DNA of 46,691 bases. Source: Candidatus Omnitrophota bacterium. Lineage in GTDB: Bacteria; Omnitrophota; Gorgyraeia; JABMQH01. The stretch is from positions 1-46,691 of the forward strand of contig JAPLLL010000127.1 of NCBI GenBank assembly GCA_026387595.1, in the 5' to 3' direction. Shown here piece after piece: positions 31,746-40,882 of the stretch. Made by a program: the position numbers and the translations under genes. The notes under the pieces were generated by a model that was given only the letters and a program-made list of their open reading frames with translations, did no database searches and was not told the origin of the DNA. Positions within the stretch are counted from its first letter, which is position 1. The number at the start of each line of letters is the position of its first letter.

Positions 31746-34373
31746 GTGATGGACCCTGTTGAGGAATCGACCAAGAAAGGAATACGCGACCTCGGCATAC
31801 CGGGCGTAAGTTCCGTAAAGACCGCGAAAAAATATATTATCAAAGGCGGTATCTCGGATTCCGAACTTGACTTCATAGGCGAGAAACTCCTGTATAACAA
31901 AGTCATCCAACACATAGGCGATTCGCATAGCGAGACAGCTGATATGAAGATCCAGAAGGGCGAGGTCGCCCCGTATAAATTCAAACTTATAAACGTGGAT
32001 ATCCTTTCCGCGGATGATATAAAACTTTCCGAGATAAGCAAACGGGGACAACTGTTCCTTAACCTGTCCGAAATGAAAACGATAAAAGAATATTTCAGAA
32101 AACTCGGCAGGAACCCTACCGATTGCGAACTTGAGACCATTGCCCAGACCTGGTCAGAACACTGTAAGCATAAAACGCTCAGGGGCATAATAGAATATAA
32201 GGAAGAAAATGATAAAATCAGGATTTTTGACAATCTATTAAAAGAAACAGTAATGAAAGTTACGAAAGAACTGAACAAATCCTGGTGTGTTTCGGTTTTC
32301 AAGGATAATTCGGGCGTTATAAAATTCGATTCGAAATACAACGTCTGTTTCAAGGTTGAGACGCATAACCATCCGTCCGCGCTTGAGCCGTACGGAGGCG
32401 CGGGCACGGGCATAGGCGGTGTTATAAGGGACCCGCTCGGCACGGGCAGGGGCGCAAAGCCGGTATTGAATACCGATGTATTCTGTTTCGGCCCGCCGGA
32501 TTATCCGCACGACAAACTGCCGAAGGGCACGCTGCACCCGAAACGGGTCATGAAGGGCGTTGTGGCGGGCGTGCGCGATTACGGCAACAGGATGGGTATC
32601 CCGACCGCGAATGGCGCCGTGTTATTCGACGAAACATATGTAGGCAATCCGCTTGTCTTTTGCGGCAACGCAGGCCTTATACCGAAGGACAGGTCCACGA
32701 AAAAGATACTGCCCGGTGACCTTGTTGTACTGGTTGGCGGCCGCACGGGCAGGGACGGCATTCACGGCGCAACTTTTTCATCGGGCGAGCTGACCACAGA
32801 GTCCGAGACCATATCAGGCTCAGCGGTGCAGATAGGCAACCCGATCACCGAAAAAAAGGTTACTGATACGCTTCTTAAGGCAAGGGACAGGGACCTGTAC
32901 AGGGCGATCACGGATTGCGGAGGGGGCGGCTTGTCCAGCGCAGTCGGCGAGATGGGTGAGGAAACGGGTGTTAAGGTATACCTTGAAAGGATACCGCTGA
33001 AGTATAAGGGCCTGACCTATACCGAGATATGGATATCGGAAGCCCAGGAGCGCATGACGCTTGCGGTTGACCCCAAAAAGGTGGACGCCCTGCTGGAGGT
33101 ATTTAATAAGGAAGATGTGGATGCGACTGTCATAGGCGAGTTTACAAAAACAAAGCGGCTTGAGTTGTTTTATAACAGGAAAAAGGTCTGCGACCTTGGT
33201 ATGGGATTTTTGCATGACGGCCTTCCGAAGATGAAACGGCCGGCCGAATGGAAACCTGTAGTCATATCCGGGCCGCAGATAAAAGAACCGAAGGACCTCA
33301 CGCCCTCGCTTCTTAAGATATTGGCCAGCTACAATGTGGCAAGCAAGGAATGGATAATCAGGCAGTACGACCATGAGGTGCAGGGCTCAAGCGTGCTAAA
33401 ACCGCTGGTCGGTAAAGACAATGATTCGCCCGGGGACGCCTGCATCGTGAAACCGGTGCTTGGTTCCAAAAAGGGCCTTATAATATCAAACGGTATAAAT
33501 CCCAGGTATGGGCTTATTGACCCTTACTGGATGGCAGCATCTGTTATCGATGAGGCGCTCAGACAGATAATCGCTGTAGGCGGCTCGTTAAAAGAGGTCG
33601 CGATACTTGATAACTTTTGCTGGGGCAATACGGACAAACCGGACCGGCTGGGCAGCCTTGTCAGGGCGGCGCTTGCCTGTTACGATATCGCCAAAGGCTA
33701 CGGCGTTCCGTTCATTTCGGGAAAAGACAGTCTGAATAATGAATATGCCGCAGGCGTGGGCGGGGAATCCATCGCCATCCCGGGAACGCTTTTGATCTCG
33801 GCCATGTCAGTAATGGAAGACGTAACAAAGGCGATCAGCATGGACTTGAAGGAAGAGGGAAACCTTATTTTTGTAGTAGGCAATACGTATGACGAAATGG
33901 GCGGTTCGCATTATTATTATATAAACGACAGCGTAGGGAGTTCTGTTCCGAAGGTAAATACCAGATACGGCAAACGGGTAATGGAAAAATTATCCGCCGT
34001 CGTTGATAAGGGCCTTGTACGTGCCTGCCACGATTGTTCGGAAGGCGGTATCGGCGTTGCCTGCGCTGAAATGGCGTTTGCAGGCGGGTTCGGGATGGAG
34101 ATAAAGCTTGATAAGGTGCCGTTTAAGGGCGATCACAAGCGGAATGATACGCTGCTTTTTTCGGAATCCAATACCAGATTCATAGTCGAGGTCCCGCGCA
34201 AGAATAAGAAAAAATTCAGGGCCGCGATGAAAGATGTCCCGACCGGGCTGCTGGGAGAAGTTAAAAACAGTGAAAAGTTTAAAGTTATAAGTGTAGACGG
34301 TAAAACGATTGTTGTAGACGCATCTTTAAAAGAACTTAAGAGCGCCTGGCAGGACACATTCAGGAACTTCTAG
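31746..34373 (+). CDS. purL: Phosphoribosylformylglycinamidine synthase, synthetase subunit
   Basis: 875 residues from GTG 31746 (ATG 31749 follows). Residues 1 to ~80 are a PurS-like repeat (GVSSVKTAKKYIIKGGISDS, KLLYNKVIQHI). The PurL core follows: ETIAQTWSEHCKHKT, CFKVETHNHPSALEPYGGAG, GKDSLNNEY and CHDCSEGGIGVACAEMAFAG. It makes FGAM from FGAR with ammonia from PurQ. The coding pattern continues upstream of the annotated start in the same frame to about 31704, so the true N-terminus probably includes the preceding PurS-like segment. Confidence 0.92.
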   Translation: MMDPVEESTKKGIRDLGIPGVSSVKTAKKYIIKGGISDSELDFIGEKLLYNKVIQHIGDSHSETADMKIQKGEVAPYKFKLINVDILSADDIKLSEISKRGQLFLNLSEMKTIKEYFRKLGRNPTDCELETIAQTWSEHCKHKTLRGIIEYKEENDKIRIFDNLLKETVMKVTKELNKSWCVSVFKDNSGVIKFDSKYNVCFKVETHNHPSALEPYGGAGTGIGGVIRDPLGTGRGAKPVLNTDVFCFGPPDYPHDKLPKGTLHPKRVMKGVVAGVRDYGNRMGIPTANGAVLFDETYVGNPLVFCGNAGLIPKDRSTKKILPGDLVVLVGGRTGRDGIHGATFSSGELTTESETISGSAVQIGNPITEKKVTDTLLKARDRDLYRAITDCGGGGLSSAVGEMGEETGVKVYLERIPLKYKGLTYTEIWISEAQERMTLAVDPKKVDALLEVFNKEDVDATVIGEFTKTKRLELFYNRKKVCDLGMGFLHDGLPKMKRPAEWKPVVISGPQIKEPKDLTPSLLKILASYNVASKEWIIRQYDHEVQGSSVLKPLVGKDNDSPGDACIVKPVLGSKKGLIISNGINPRYGLIDPYWMAASVIDEALRQIIAVGGSLKEVAILDNFCWGNTDKPDRLGSLVRAALACYDIAKGYGVPFISGKDSLNNEYAAGVGGESIAIPGTLLISAMSVMEDVTKAISMDLKEEGNLIFVVGNTYDEMGGSHYYYINDSVGSSVPKVNTRYGKRVMEKLSAVVDKGLVRACHDCSEGGIGVACAEMAFAGGFGMEIKLDKVPFKGDHKRNDTLLFSESNTRFIVEVPRKNKKKFRAAMKDVPTGLLGEVKNSEKFKVISVDGKTIVVDASLKELKSAWQDTFRNF

Positions 34374-34376
34374 AAA

Positions 34377-35165
34377 ATGGGAAAAGCAAGGGCAATAATT
34401 TTACGGGCTGCGGGAACGAATTGCGACGCAGAGAGCGCGTTCGCGTTTGAGAAGGCCGGCGCAAAAGCGGAGCTCGTCCACATAAACCAGCTTGTAAAAG
34501 GCGAAAAGGAGCTTAAGAACTATAACATGCTTGCCATCCCGGGCGGATTCACGTACGGGGATGACATCGCAAGCGGAAAGATCCTGGCTAACGAGCTTAA
34601 ATATAAAATGGAATACGACCTGAAAAGATTTATCCGCGACGGGAAACTTATCATCGGCATATGCAACGGTTTTCAGGTCCTTGTAAAGGCCGGCCTTCTG
34701 CCTAACCTGGACGCCGAATTTAACATGGAGGTAACTCTCACGCTGAACGATTCAGCCAGGTTTGAGGACAGGTGGGTCTATTTAAAAAATTCAAATTCCA
34801 AATGCGTGTGGACCAAGGGCGTTTCCAAGGAAATAATATACCTGCCTGTAGCGCATGGAGAGGGTAAGTTCGTGACAAAGAACGAGACGATCCTGAAACT
34901 TATTGATTCCGAAGGACTTGTGGCCTTCAGGTATGCGGATCAAAACGGCCATTTCGGCGGCTATCCTGTCAACCCTAACGGCTCCATGGACAATATCGCC
35001 GGGATATGCGACCAGACCGGCAGGATATTCGGGCTTATGCCGCATCCGGAAAGGTGCATTGAGGCAACGCAGCACCCGCGCTGGACCAGGATGCCGAAAA
35101 ACGGCGAGGGCGACGGGCTTGCGATATTTAAAAGCGGAGTGGAATATGCAAAAAAAGAACTATAG
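34377..35165 (+). CDS. purQ: FGAM synthase glutaminase subunit
   Basis: 262 residues. Class I amidotransferase with nucleophile C96 in IIGICNGFQVLVKAG, LPVAHGEGKF, and the His/Glu pair in GLMPHPERCIE. N-terminus ARAIILRAAGTNCDAESAFA. It is longer than the ~227-residue B. subtilis type and resembles the larger PurQ forms. It supplies ammonia to PurL. The 3' end overlaps purF by 20 bases. Confidence 0.93.
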   Translation: MGKARAIILRAAGTNCDAESAFAFEKAGAKAELVHINQLVKGEKELKNYNMLAIPGGFTYGDDIASGKILANELKYKMEYDLKRFIRDGKLIIGICNGFQVLVKAGLLPNLDAEFNMEVTLTLNDSARFEDRWVYLKNSNSKCVWTKGVSKEIIYLPVAHGEGKFVTKNETILKLIDSEGLVAFRYADQNGHFGGYPVNPNGSMDNIAGICDQTGRIFGLMPHPERCIEATQHPRWTRMPKNGEGDGLAIFKSGVEYAKKEL

Positions 35166-36549
35166 CCTTAAGGAGTATTGCGGATTATTCGGCGTATACG
35201 GCCACAAGGACGCGGCCCGGCTCACGTATCTGGGCCTTTATGCGCTGCAGCACAGGGGCCAGGAGAGCGCAGGCATAGTGTCTTCCGATGAAAAAGATGT
35301 GCGCCAATTCAAAGGCATGGGACTTGTCGCGGATGTTTTTAACAACGAAAATATGAAGGCCCTTTCCGGGAATCTCGCTATAGGGCATGTACGTTATTCT
35401 ACGACCGGCTCGTCAATATTAAAGAATGCGCAGCCGTTTGTCGCGGAATACGCGAACGATACCTTTGCGCTGGGCCATAACGGAAATCTTGTCAACTCGG
35501 TCGAGCTGTGCGCTAAACTGGAACGACAAGGCACGATATTCCAGACCACGATGGATAGCGAGATAATACTGCACTTGATAGCGCATTCAAAGAAACCCAA
35601 TCTAAAGGATAAATTGATAGACGCCCTTTCAAAAATAAGAGGCGCTTATTCGCTGGTCTTACTGACGAAAGATCAGATCATAGGCGTGCGCGACCCTAAC
35701 GGTTTCAGGCCGTTGTGCCTGGGCCAGATAGACGGCTCATGGGTCCTGGCGTCCGAGACCTGCGCGCTGGACCTTGTCCAGGCGCGGTATGTGAGGGACA
35801 TAGAACCGGGCGAAATAGTTTTTATAAATAAAAGGGGCATAAATTCCGTGAGCCCGTTCCCGAAAGTCAAACATTCATTTTGTATCTTTGAATATATATA
35901 TTTTGCCAGGCCCGACTCAAATATTTTCGGAAACAGCGTGTATTTTGCCAGGAAAAAACTGGGCGCGCAGCTTTTTAAAGAGCACCCGGCTGACGTGGAC
36001 ATGGTCATGCCGGTCCCGGATTCGGGCAATTATGCGGCGCTCGGCTACGCCGAAGCTTCCGGGATCCCTTTTGAAATGGGTATCGTGAGGAACCATTATG
36101 TGGGCAGGACGTTTATCCAGCCTACGCAGCACATAAGGGATTTCGGCGTGAAGATCAAATTAAATCCTGTAAAAGAAGTTTTAAAGGGAAAGCGCGTTGT
36201 TATAGTTGAAGATTCTATAGTGCGCGGCACAACTTCAAAGGCAAGGGTAAAGGCCCTGCGCGACGCCGGCGCAAAAGAAGTGCACATGCGCGTAAGCTGT
36301 CCCCCGCTAAGGCACCCATGCTATTACGGGATAGATTTTCCCACAAAAGAGGAACTTATCGCTTCTTCCATGAGCGTTGAACAGATACGCGATTTTGTGG
36401 GCTTAGACAGCCTTGGCTATCTGAGCCTGGAGGGCATGCTTTCCTCTATGGCGCTTCCGAAAGAAGAATTCTGTATCTGCTGTTTTACGGGCGATTACCC
36501 GATCCCGATTAAGCATGCACTGTCTAAGCATTCATTAGAAAAGGCTTAG
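35146..36549 (+). CDS. purF: Amidophosphoribosyltransferase
   Basis: The start, ATG 35146, is inside the end of purQ. It gives an 11-residue propeptide MQKKNYSLKEY before C12 of CGLFGVYGHKDAA, the Ntn nucleophile of the glutaminase after processing. LGLYALQHRGQESAGI and IGHVRYSTTGSS follow. The PRPP loop is VVIVEDSIVRGTTSKARV. FCIFEYIYFARPDS, RHPCYYGID and CICCFTGDYP keep the cysteines of the B. subtilis-type 4Fe-4S cluster, so oxygen-sensitive control is likely. It is the first committed step of purine synthesis. Confidence 0.95.
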   Translation: MQKKNYSLKEYCGLFGVYGHKDAARLTYLGLYALQHRGQESAGIVSSDEKDVRQFKGMGLVADVFNNENMKALSGNLAIGHVRYSTTGSSILKNAQPFVAEYANDTFALGHNGNLVNSVELCAKLERQGTIFQTTMDSEIILHLIAHSKKPNLKDKLIDALSKIRGAYSLVLLTKDQIIGVRDPNGFRPLCLGQIDGSWVLASETCALDLVQARYVRDIEPGEIVFINKRGINSVSPFPKVKHSFCIFEYIYFARPDSNIFGNSVYFARKKLGAQLFKEHPADVDMVMPVPDSGNYAALGYAEASGIPFEMGIVRNHYVGRTFIQPTQHIRDFGVKIKLNPVKEVLKGKRVVIVEDSIVRGTTSKARVKALRDAGAKEVHMRVSCPPLRHPCYYGIDFPTKEELIASSMSVEQIRDFVGLDSLGYLSLEGMLSSMALPKEEFCICCFTGDYPIPIKHALSKHSLEKA

Positions 36550-36552
36550 AAG

Positions 36553-37023
36553 ATGAAGCCTATTTATTTGACCCGCGAGGGTTACGAAAAGCTGCACAAA
36601 GAATTGGGGTATCTTACAAAAACCAAGCGGCGGGAGATCTCAAAACAGCTTGAGTTCGCGCGCGGGCTGGGCGATCTGCGCGAGAACGCCGAGTATGATT
36701 CCGCCAAGCAGGCCCAGGCACTTCTGGAAAAAAGAATAGCGGAACTTGAGGCCCAACTTAGCCAGGTCACTATTCTTGACGACACGAAAATGGATAAAAG
36801 CAAGGCCTATCTGGGCGCGGCGGCCACGCTAAAGGATATGGACTCGGGCGAGGAAATAGTATATACTTTGGTTAATCAGGAAGAGGCTGATATTTCGCAG
36901 AACAAGATCTCGATCAATTCGCCTGTGGGTAAGGCTTTGTTGGGCCACAAAACAGGTGACATCATTGAAATAAACGTTCCTGTTGGGACTTTAAAATACA
37001 AGGTAACGAAGATATCACGGTAA
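36553..37023 (+). CDS. greA: Transcription elongation factor GreA
   Basis: 156 residues. The N-terminal coiled coil has the acidic tip GDLRENAEYDSAKQAQA, whose Asp and Glu support RNA cleavage by stalled polymerase. The C-terminal FKBP-like domain ends PVGTLKYKVTKI. NSPVGKALLGHKTGDIIEI is the GreA signature. It follows purF by three bases and closes the purine run. Confidence 0.95.
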   Translation: MKPIYLTREGYEKLHKELGYLTKTKRREISKQLEFARGLGDLRENAEYDSAKQAQALLEKRIAELEAQLSQVTILDDTKMDKSKAYLGAAATLKDMDSGEEIVYTLVNQEEADISQNKISINSPVGKALLGHKTGDIIEINVPVGTLKYKVTKISR

Positions 37024-37042
37024 AAATGAGGGAGGGTGAAAC

Positions 37043-37324
37043 ATGATGGGACATATGGGTGGCATGGTGAAGCTTCCAATGTTACTTGCAACTATGGCGT
37101 TAGGTTATTGGGTCTGCCTTAAGGCGGACGAGAAAAAAGGTTTTCTTAAGGAACTTGGTTATTGGATAGGTTGCGTAATTATTGTCGCAAGCGTCATTAT
37201 CGCGCTCTGCAAACCTGTCTGCGGCGTGTTGTTTAAGAAGGGCCCGTGCATGGGCCAGATGCCGGGCGCCGGCAAGATGATGATGATGCACAAGTGTCCG
37301 ACCTGCGGCGGGATGAAGAAATAA
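37043..37324 (+). CDS. Small Met/Cys-rich membrane protein with CPTC end
   Basis: 93 residues after GAGGGTGAAAC. MMGHMGGMVK leads into two likely membrane helices (LPMLLATMALGYWVCLKAD; ELGYWIGCVIIVASVIIALC). A cytoplasmic or periplasmic tail follows: CKPVCGVLFKKGPCMGQMPG, MMMMHKCPTCGGMKK. The CxxxC and CPTCGG pairs and clustered Met/His suggest metal binding (a zinc ribbon or copper-type site). No family is recognised. It sits between greA and the tRNA. Confidence 0.6.
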   Translation: MMGHMGGMVKLPMLLATMALGYWVCLKADEKKGFLKELGYWIGCVIIVASVIIALCKPVCGVLFKKGPCMGQMPGAGKMMMMHKCPTCGGMKK

Positions 37325-37328
37325 AACA

Positions 37329-37407
37329 GCAATTTGTCCCTCGCACTTAAGCAGTGGTTACAATGGGTGCTCGGGACGATTTGCTTAGAGAAAACGAGAG
37401 CAAATCG
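37329..37407. repeat. Double-hairpin copy of the dispersed palindrome, abutting tRNA-Leu
   Basis: Hairpin 1: GTCCCTCGCAC (37336-37346) with GTGCTCGGGAC (37367-37377), TC/TC mismatch, partly extended outward by AATTT/GATTT. Hairpin 2: CGATTTGC (37377-37384), 15-base loop, GCAAATCG (37400-37407). The last G is also the first base of the tRNA. The same two-hairpin plan and the 16-mer GCTCGGGACGATTTGC recur at 43911-43979. Confidence 0.85.
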
Positions 37408-37488
37408 CGGAAGTGGCGGAACTGGCATACGCGTACGGCTCAGGACCGTATGGGTAACACCATGAGGGTTCAACTCCCTCCTTCCGCA
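37407..37488 (+). tRNA. tRNA-Leu (anticodon CAG)
   Basis: Acceptor GCGGAAG (37407-37413) pairs with CTTCCGC (37481-37487), with discriminator A 37488. The D-loop TGGCGGAACTGGCA is followed by an anticodon stem with loop CTCAGGA, giving anticodon CAG at 37441-37443. A long class II variable arm (GGGTAACACC) and T-arm GAGGG-TTCAACT-CCCTC follow. CCA is not encoded; six T follow directly, possibly aiding termination. Confidence 0.95.
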
Positions 37489-37507
37489 TTTTTTAAGCGT
37501 TTCTGGA

Positions 37508-37535
37508 TTGACAACTAAAGTATTTATGATATGAT
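37508..37535 (+). promoter_or_regulatory. Strong promoter of the hydrogenase operon
   Basis: TTGACA (37508-37513, consensus), 16 bases, TATGAT (37530-37535). It gives a leader of about 65 bases before ATG 37610. Confidence 0.75.
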
Positions 37536-37558
37536 TATATCCTTGTAGTGGAAAAAAC

Positions 37559-37593
37559 AGGGGTCTTCTGGTAGGTTTCGCTGGAAGGCCCCT
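37559..37593 (+). promoter_or_regulatory. Leader hairpin ahead of the hydrogenase operon
   Basis: AGGGGTCTTC (37559-37568) pairs with GAAGGCCCCT (37584-37593) across ten positions with one wobble; 15-base loop. No T run follows, so it is not a terminator. No clear ribosome site lies between it and ATG 37610. It may stabilise the long mRNA or control the first gene. Confidence 0.55.
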
Positions 37594-37609
37594 TAAGCTA
37601 AATGAATTG

Positions 37610-39043
37610 ATGAGTACACAGTTTTTACTTATAACCGCAGTTGCAGCGCCGCTTATAGCAGTTTTGTTCATACCGCTTATAGGCAAATTTTCCAAACAGG
37701 CAAGGAATGTCCTTTCGCTCATTGCCGCTGTTGTGCCTTTTATTGCCTGCGCGATCCTGGCCTTTGCGGTCTTGAAAGGGGACAGTCCGGAACCGGTTTT
37801 ATTTTTCGGCCTTGCCCTAAAGGCGGACATGCTGGCCGTATTCATGGGTCTTGTATCCTCGTTTTTAAGCTCGCTTATTATCCTGTATTCATTTGACTAT
37901 ATCAGCCATTACCGGGACCAGAACGAATATTATTTCATGGTGGTATTGTTCCTGGGCGCAATGATGGGCCTGGTATTTTCGTCCAATCTCATATTGCTTT
38001 ATGTTTTCTGGGAGATCACAGCCATAACCAGCTGGCGGCTGATAGGGTTTTTCAGGGACAGGGAATATGTGTTGAAAGCGGACAAGGCGTTCCTGGTAAC
38101 TGCATTCGGCGCCCTGGCCATGCTTATCGGTTTTATAATGATCTATCAGACAACAGGCTCTTTTGATCTTGCGGCAATAAAAGAAAATTTAAAAACATCC
38201 CCGATAGCAAACCTTGCGGTATTACTGATACTCGCCGGCATATTTTCTAAATCGGCAACGCTCCCGTTCCATACCTGGCTTCCGGACGCAGGTGTTGCGC
38301 CGTCGCCTGTTACAGCGCTCCTGCATGCGGCTATCTTGGTCAAGATAGGCGTGTATGTTTTTGCCAGGCTTTTTCTGGCCACGTTTAACATGGAACAGTT
38401 CTGGCATACGGTTGTGCCGGTCATAGCTTTTTTAAGTGCGATCATATCCGCCGGCGCAGCGTTTATTGAAACCGATTTGAAACGGCTTATCGCGTTTTCA
38501 ACGATAAGCCAGATAGGTTTCATCTTCTTCGGGCTTGCCATCGGCAACGAGATGGCCGTTGTCGGCGGCCTGTTATATATCCTTATGCACGGCATAGCCA
38601 AGGCAGGCCTGTTCTTGTGCGCAGGCATAATCGAGCAGAATACGAAAATAAGGGACATCACTAAATTAGGCGGGCTCATCAAGACAATGCCGGTTACGGC
38701 GATAGCATTTTTGCTATGTTCCTTTTCAGTAATGGGCATACCGCCGTTCGGCGGTTTTTTTAGTAAATATCTGGTATTTTCCGGCGCAATCAAGAGCGGC
38801 CATTTATTCATTACGGCAGCGTTCCTTGTCGCAGCATTCATGACGATATTGTACCTTTTCAGGGTGTTTAATATGGTATTCCTGGGCGAAGCGCGCTCAC
38901 CGCAGGTAAAAGAGGCCAGCCCAACCATGGTTTTCACAGTAGCGTCGCTTGGAGTTCTTTCCTTGATAAGCGGCATACTTGTCTGGTACCCGTATAAGTT
39001 TGTGCAGGACGCTGTCTGGCAGATGATGGGAATGGTAAAATGA
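37610..39043 (+). CDS. Antiporter-like membrane subunit 1 (NuoL/M/HyfB family)
   Basis: 477 residues, about 14 helices, Proton_antipo_M family. FWEITAITSWRLIGF carries the conserved TM5 Glu, SKSATLPFHTWLPDAGVAPS the TM7 Lys, and LLHAAILVKIGVYVFAR the TM8 region. It pumps or conducts ions in complex I-type enzymes. ATG 37610 is preferred over TTG 37607. It is the first of three paralogous pump subunits in tandem; its stop overlaps the next ATG (ATGA). Confidence 0.88.
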   Translation: MSTQFLLITAVAAPLIAVLFIPLIGKFSKQARNVLSLIAAVVPFIACAILAFAVLKGDSPEPVLFFGLALKADMLAVFMGLVSSFLSSLIILYSFDYISHYRDQNEYYFMVVLFLGAMMGLVFSSNLILLYVFWEITAITSWRLIGFFRDREYVLKADKAFLVTAFGALAMLIGFIMIYQTTGSFDLAAIKENLKTSPIANLAVLLILAGIFSKSATLPFHTWLPDAGVAPSPVTALLHAAILVKIGVYVFARLFLATFNMEQFWHTVVPVIAFLSAIISAGAAFIETDLKRLIAFSTISQIGFIFFGLAIGNEMAVVGGLLYILMHGIAKAGLFLCAGIIEQNTKIRDITKLGGLIKTMPVTAIAFLLCSFSVMGIPPFGGFFSKYLVFSGAIKSGHLFITAAFLVAAFMTILYLFRVFNMVFLGEARSPQVKEASPTMVFTVASLGVLSLISGILVWYPYKFVQDAVWQMMGMVK

Positions 39044-40872
39044 CGCAAAATTTATTATTTCTTCCCATAATTATACCGCTTGCAGCGGCGATCATTTGTA
39101 TTCTGACGCCGAGAAACCTGCGGCCTGCGCAGGCCATGATCGCTTTAGCCGCCACGCTGATCAATCTCCTGATCTCGGCAGCGCTTTGGGGCAGGCAAAT
39201 TTCTTTTTCAGCTCCGTGGTTAGGGATCGGCTTTGAGTTTTCTCTTAGGCTGTACCACTTCAGCGCGTTCATAATGCTTTCCGTAGCGAGTTTCGGGTTC
39301 CTGGTCACGCTTTACTCTACGGTGTTCATGCGGGACAGGAATTCCCTGGGCCAGTTTTACGCTTATTTTCTTCTGACGCTTTCATTTGCCGCAGGCGCGG
39401 TACTTGCGGACAATCTCCTGGTTTTATTATTATTCTGGGAAGGCCTGCTGCTTGCGCTTTTCGGCATGATCATAATAGGGAATAAGTCCGCGTTCAAGAC
39501 CGCGACAAAGGCGTTTATTATCGTGGGCATTACCGATCTGTGCATGATGACAGGCATTGCCCTTACGGGAAAACTTGCCGGCACGCTGACGATGTCACAA
39601 ATAAATCTTCCGTTGGGCGGCCTGGGCAGTGTCGCGTTCATATTGTTAATGATAGGCGCAATTTCCAAGGGCGGGGCAATGCCGTTCCATACCTGGATAC
39701 CTGACGCTGCAGTGGATGCGCCGCTGCCGTTCATGGCGCTCGTCCCTGCTGCGCTTGAAAAGCTCCTGGGCATTTATTTTCTTACAAGGATCTCGCTAGA
39801 CCTGTTCCAGCTGAACCCGGGCTCATGGGTCAGCGTGTTGCTCATGACAATAGGCGCTGTAACCATAATCCTTGCGGTAATGATGGCGCTCGTTCAGAAA
39901 GACTATAAGCGACTTTTGTCCTACCATGCCATAAGCCAGGTGGGTTATATGATCCTGGGCATCGGCACAGCAGTGCCTGCCGGGATCATAGGCGGGCTGT
40001 TCCACATGATAAATAATGCGTTATACAAAAGCTGCCTGTTCCTTACGGGCGGCTCGGTCGAGAAACAGGCAGGCACGACTAATCTCGAAGAATTGGGCGG
40101 GCTAAGGTCCAGGATGCCTGTTACATTTGCCTGTTTTGTCATTACCGCGCTTGCCATATCAGGCGTGCCGCCGTTTAACGGATTTTTCTCCAGGGAACTT
40201 GTTTATGACGGAGCGTTGTCTAGGGGCTGTATCTTTTATGTTGCGGCTGTTGCAGGCTCATTTTTTACGGCCGCGTCGTTTTTAAAACTTGGGCACGCGG
40301 CGTTTCTCGGTAAAATAAACGATAAGAACAAAGGCGTTAAAGAAGCCTCGTTTGCGATGCTGTTTCCCATGATGGTCATCGCGCTTATCTGCGTGCTTTT
40401 CGGTTTGTATAATTATCTTCCGATAAATAAACTTATACAGCCTGTGCTGGGCGAAGCCCGGCTCGAAGGCCATGACTATAGCGGGTTTCCGCATAATATA
40501 ACGCTTGTTCTGGTAACGGTTATAGTGTTGATAGGCGCGCTGGCGAATCATATTTTTGGCGTAAAAAGAACAGGGGCGGGCCTTAAGGCAGTGGACCATA
40601 TTCATTACGCCCCAGGCCTGTCCCAGATATATTCAATGGCTGAGAAGCGATATTTTGACCCATATGAAATAGGCATGAAATTCGCGCAGTTTGCAGCCAG
40701 GATCATCTGGCGCATTGACAGGGCAATAGACTGGGTTTATGACAGCTTGTTAACAGGCGCTGCCCATGCCTTTTCGAAAGTGATAAGAGGCATGCATACC
40801 GGATATTATCCGGTTTACATTGCGTGGTCCATTTTAGGCACTGCGGCGGTTTTATTGTTTGCTTTAAAATAA
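39040..40872 (+). CDS. Antiporter-like membrane subunit 2 (NuoL-like, with C-terminal extension)
   Basis: 610 residues. FWEGLLLALFGMII has the TM5 Glu and SKGGAMPFHTWIPDAAVDAP the TM7 Lys. It is about 130 residues longer than its neighbours. The C-terminal part (SMAEKRYFDPYEIGMKFAQF, IDWVYDSLL) matches the DPY-containing lateral-helix extension typical of NuoL/HyfB-type subunits. It is probably the distal pump of the membrane arm. Confidence 0.88.
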   Translation: MTQNLLFLPIIIPLAAAIICILTPRNLRPAQAMIALAATLINLLISAALWGRQISFSAPWLGIGFEFSLRLYHFSAFIMLSVASFGFLVTLYSTVFMRDRNSLGQFYAYFLLTLSFAAGAVLADNLLVLLLFWEGLLLALFGMIIIGNKSAFKTATKAFIIVGITDLCMMTGIALTGKLAGTLTMSQINLPLGGLGSVAFILLMIGAISKGGAMPFHTWIPDAAVDAPLPFMALVPAALEKLLGIYFLTRISLDLFQLNPGSWVSVLLMTIGAVTIILAVMMALVQKDYKRLLSYHAISQVGYMILGIGTAVPAGIIGGLFHMINNALYKSCLFLTGGSVEKQAGTTNLEELGGLRSRMPVTFACFVITALAISGVPPFNGFFSRELVYDGALSRGCIFYVAAVAGSFFTAASFLKLGHAAFLGKINDKNKGVKEASFAMLFPMMVIALICVLFGLYNYLPINKLIQPVLGEARLEGHDYSGFPHNITLVLVTVIVLIGALANHIFGVKRTGAGLKAVDHIHYAPGLSQIYSMAEKRYFDPYEIGMKFAQFAARIIWRIDRAIDWVYDSLLTGAAHAFSKVIRGMHTGYYPVYIAWSILGTAAVLLFALK

Positions 40873-40882
40873 GGAGAAGAGA

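Noticed and set aside
37377..37407. A CRISPR-like pair of repeats (same 16-mer at 37369 and 43940)
   Set aside because: Only two copies 6.5 kb apart, with no regular spacers and no cas genes; they fit the dispersed palindrome family.
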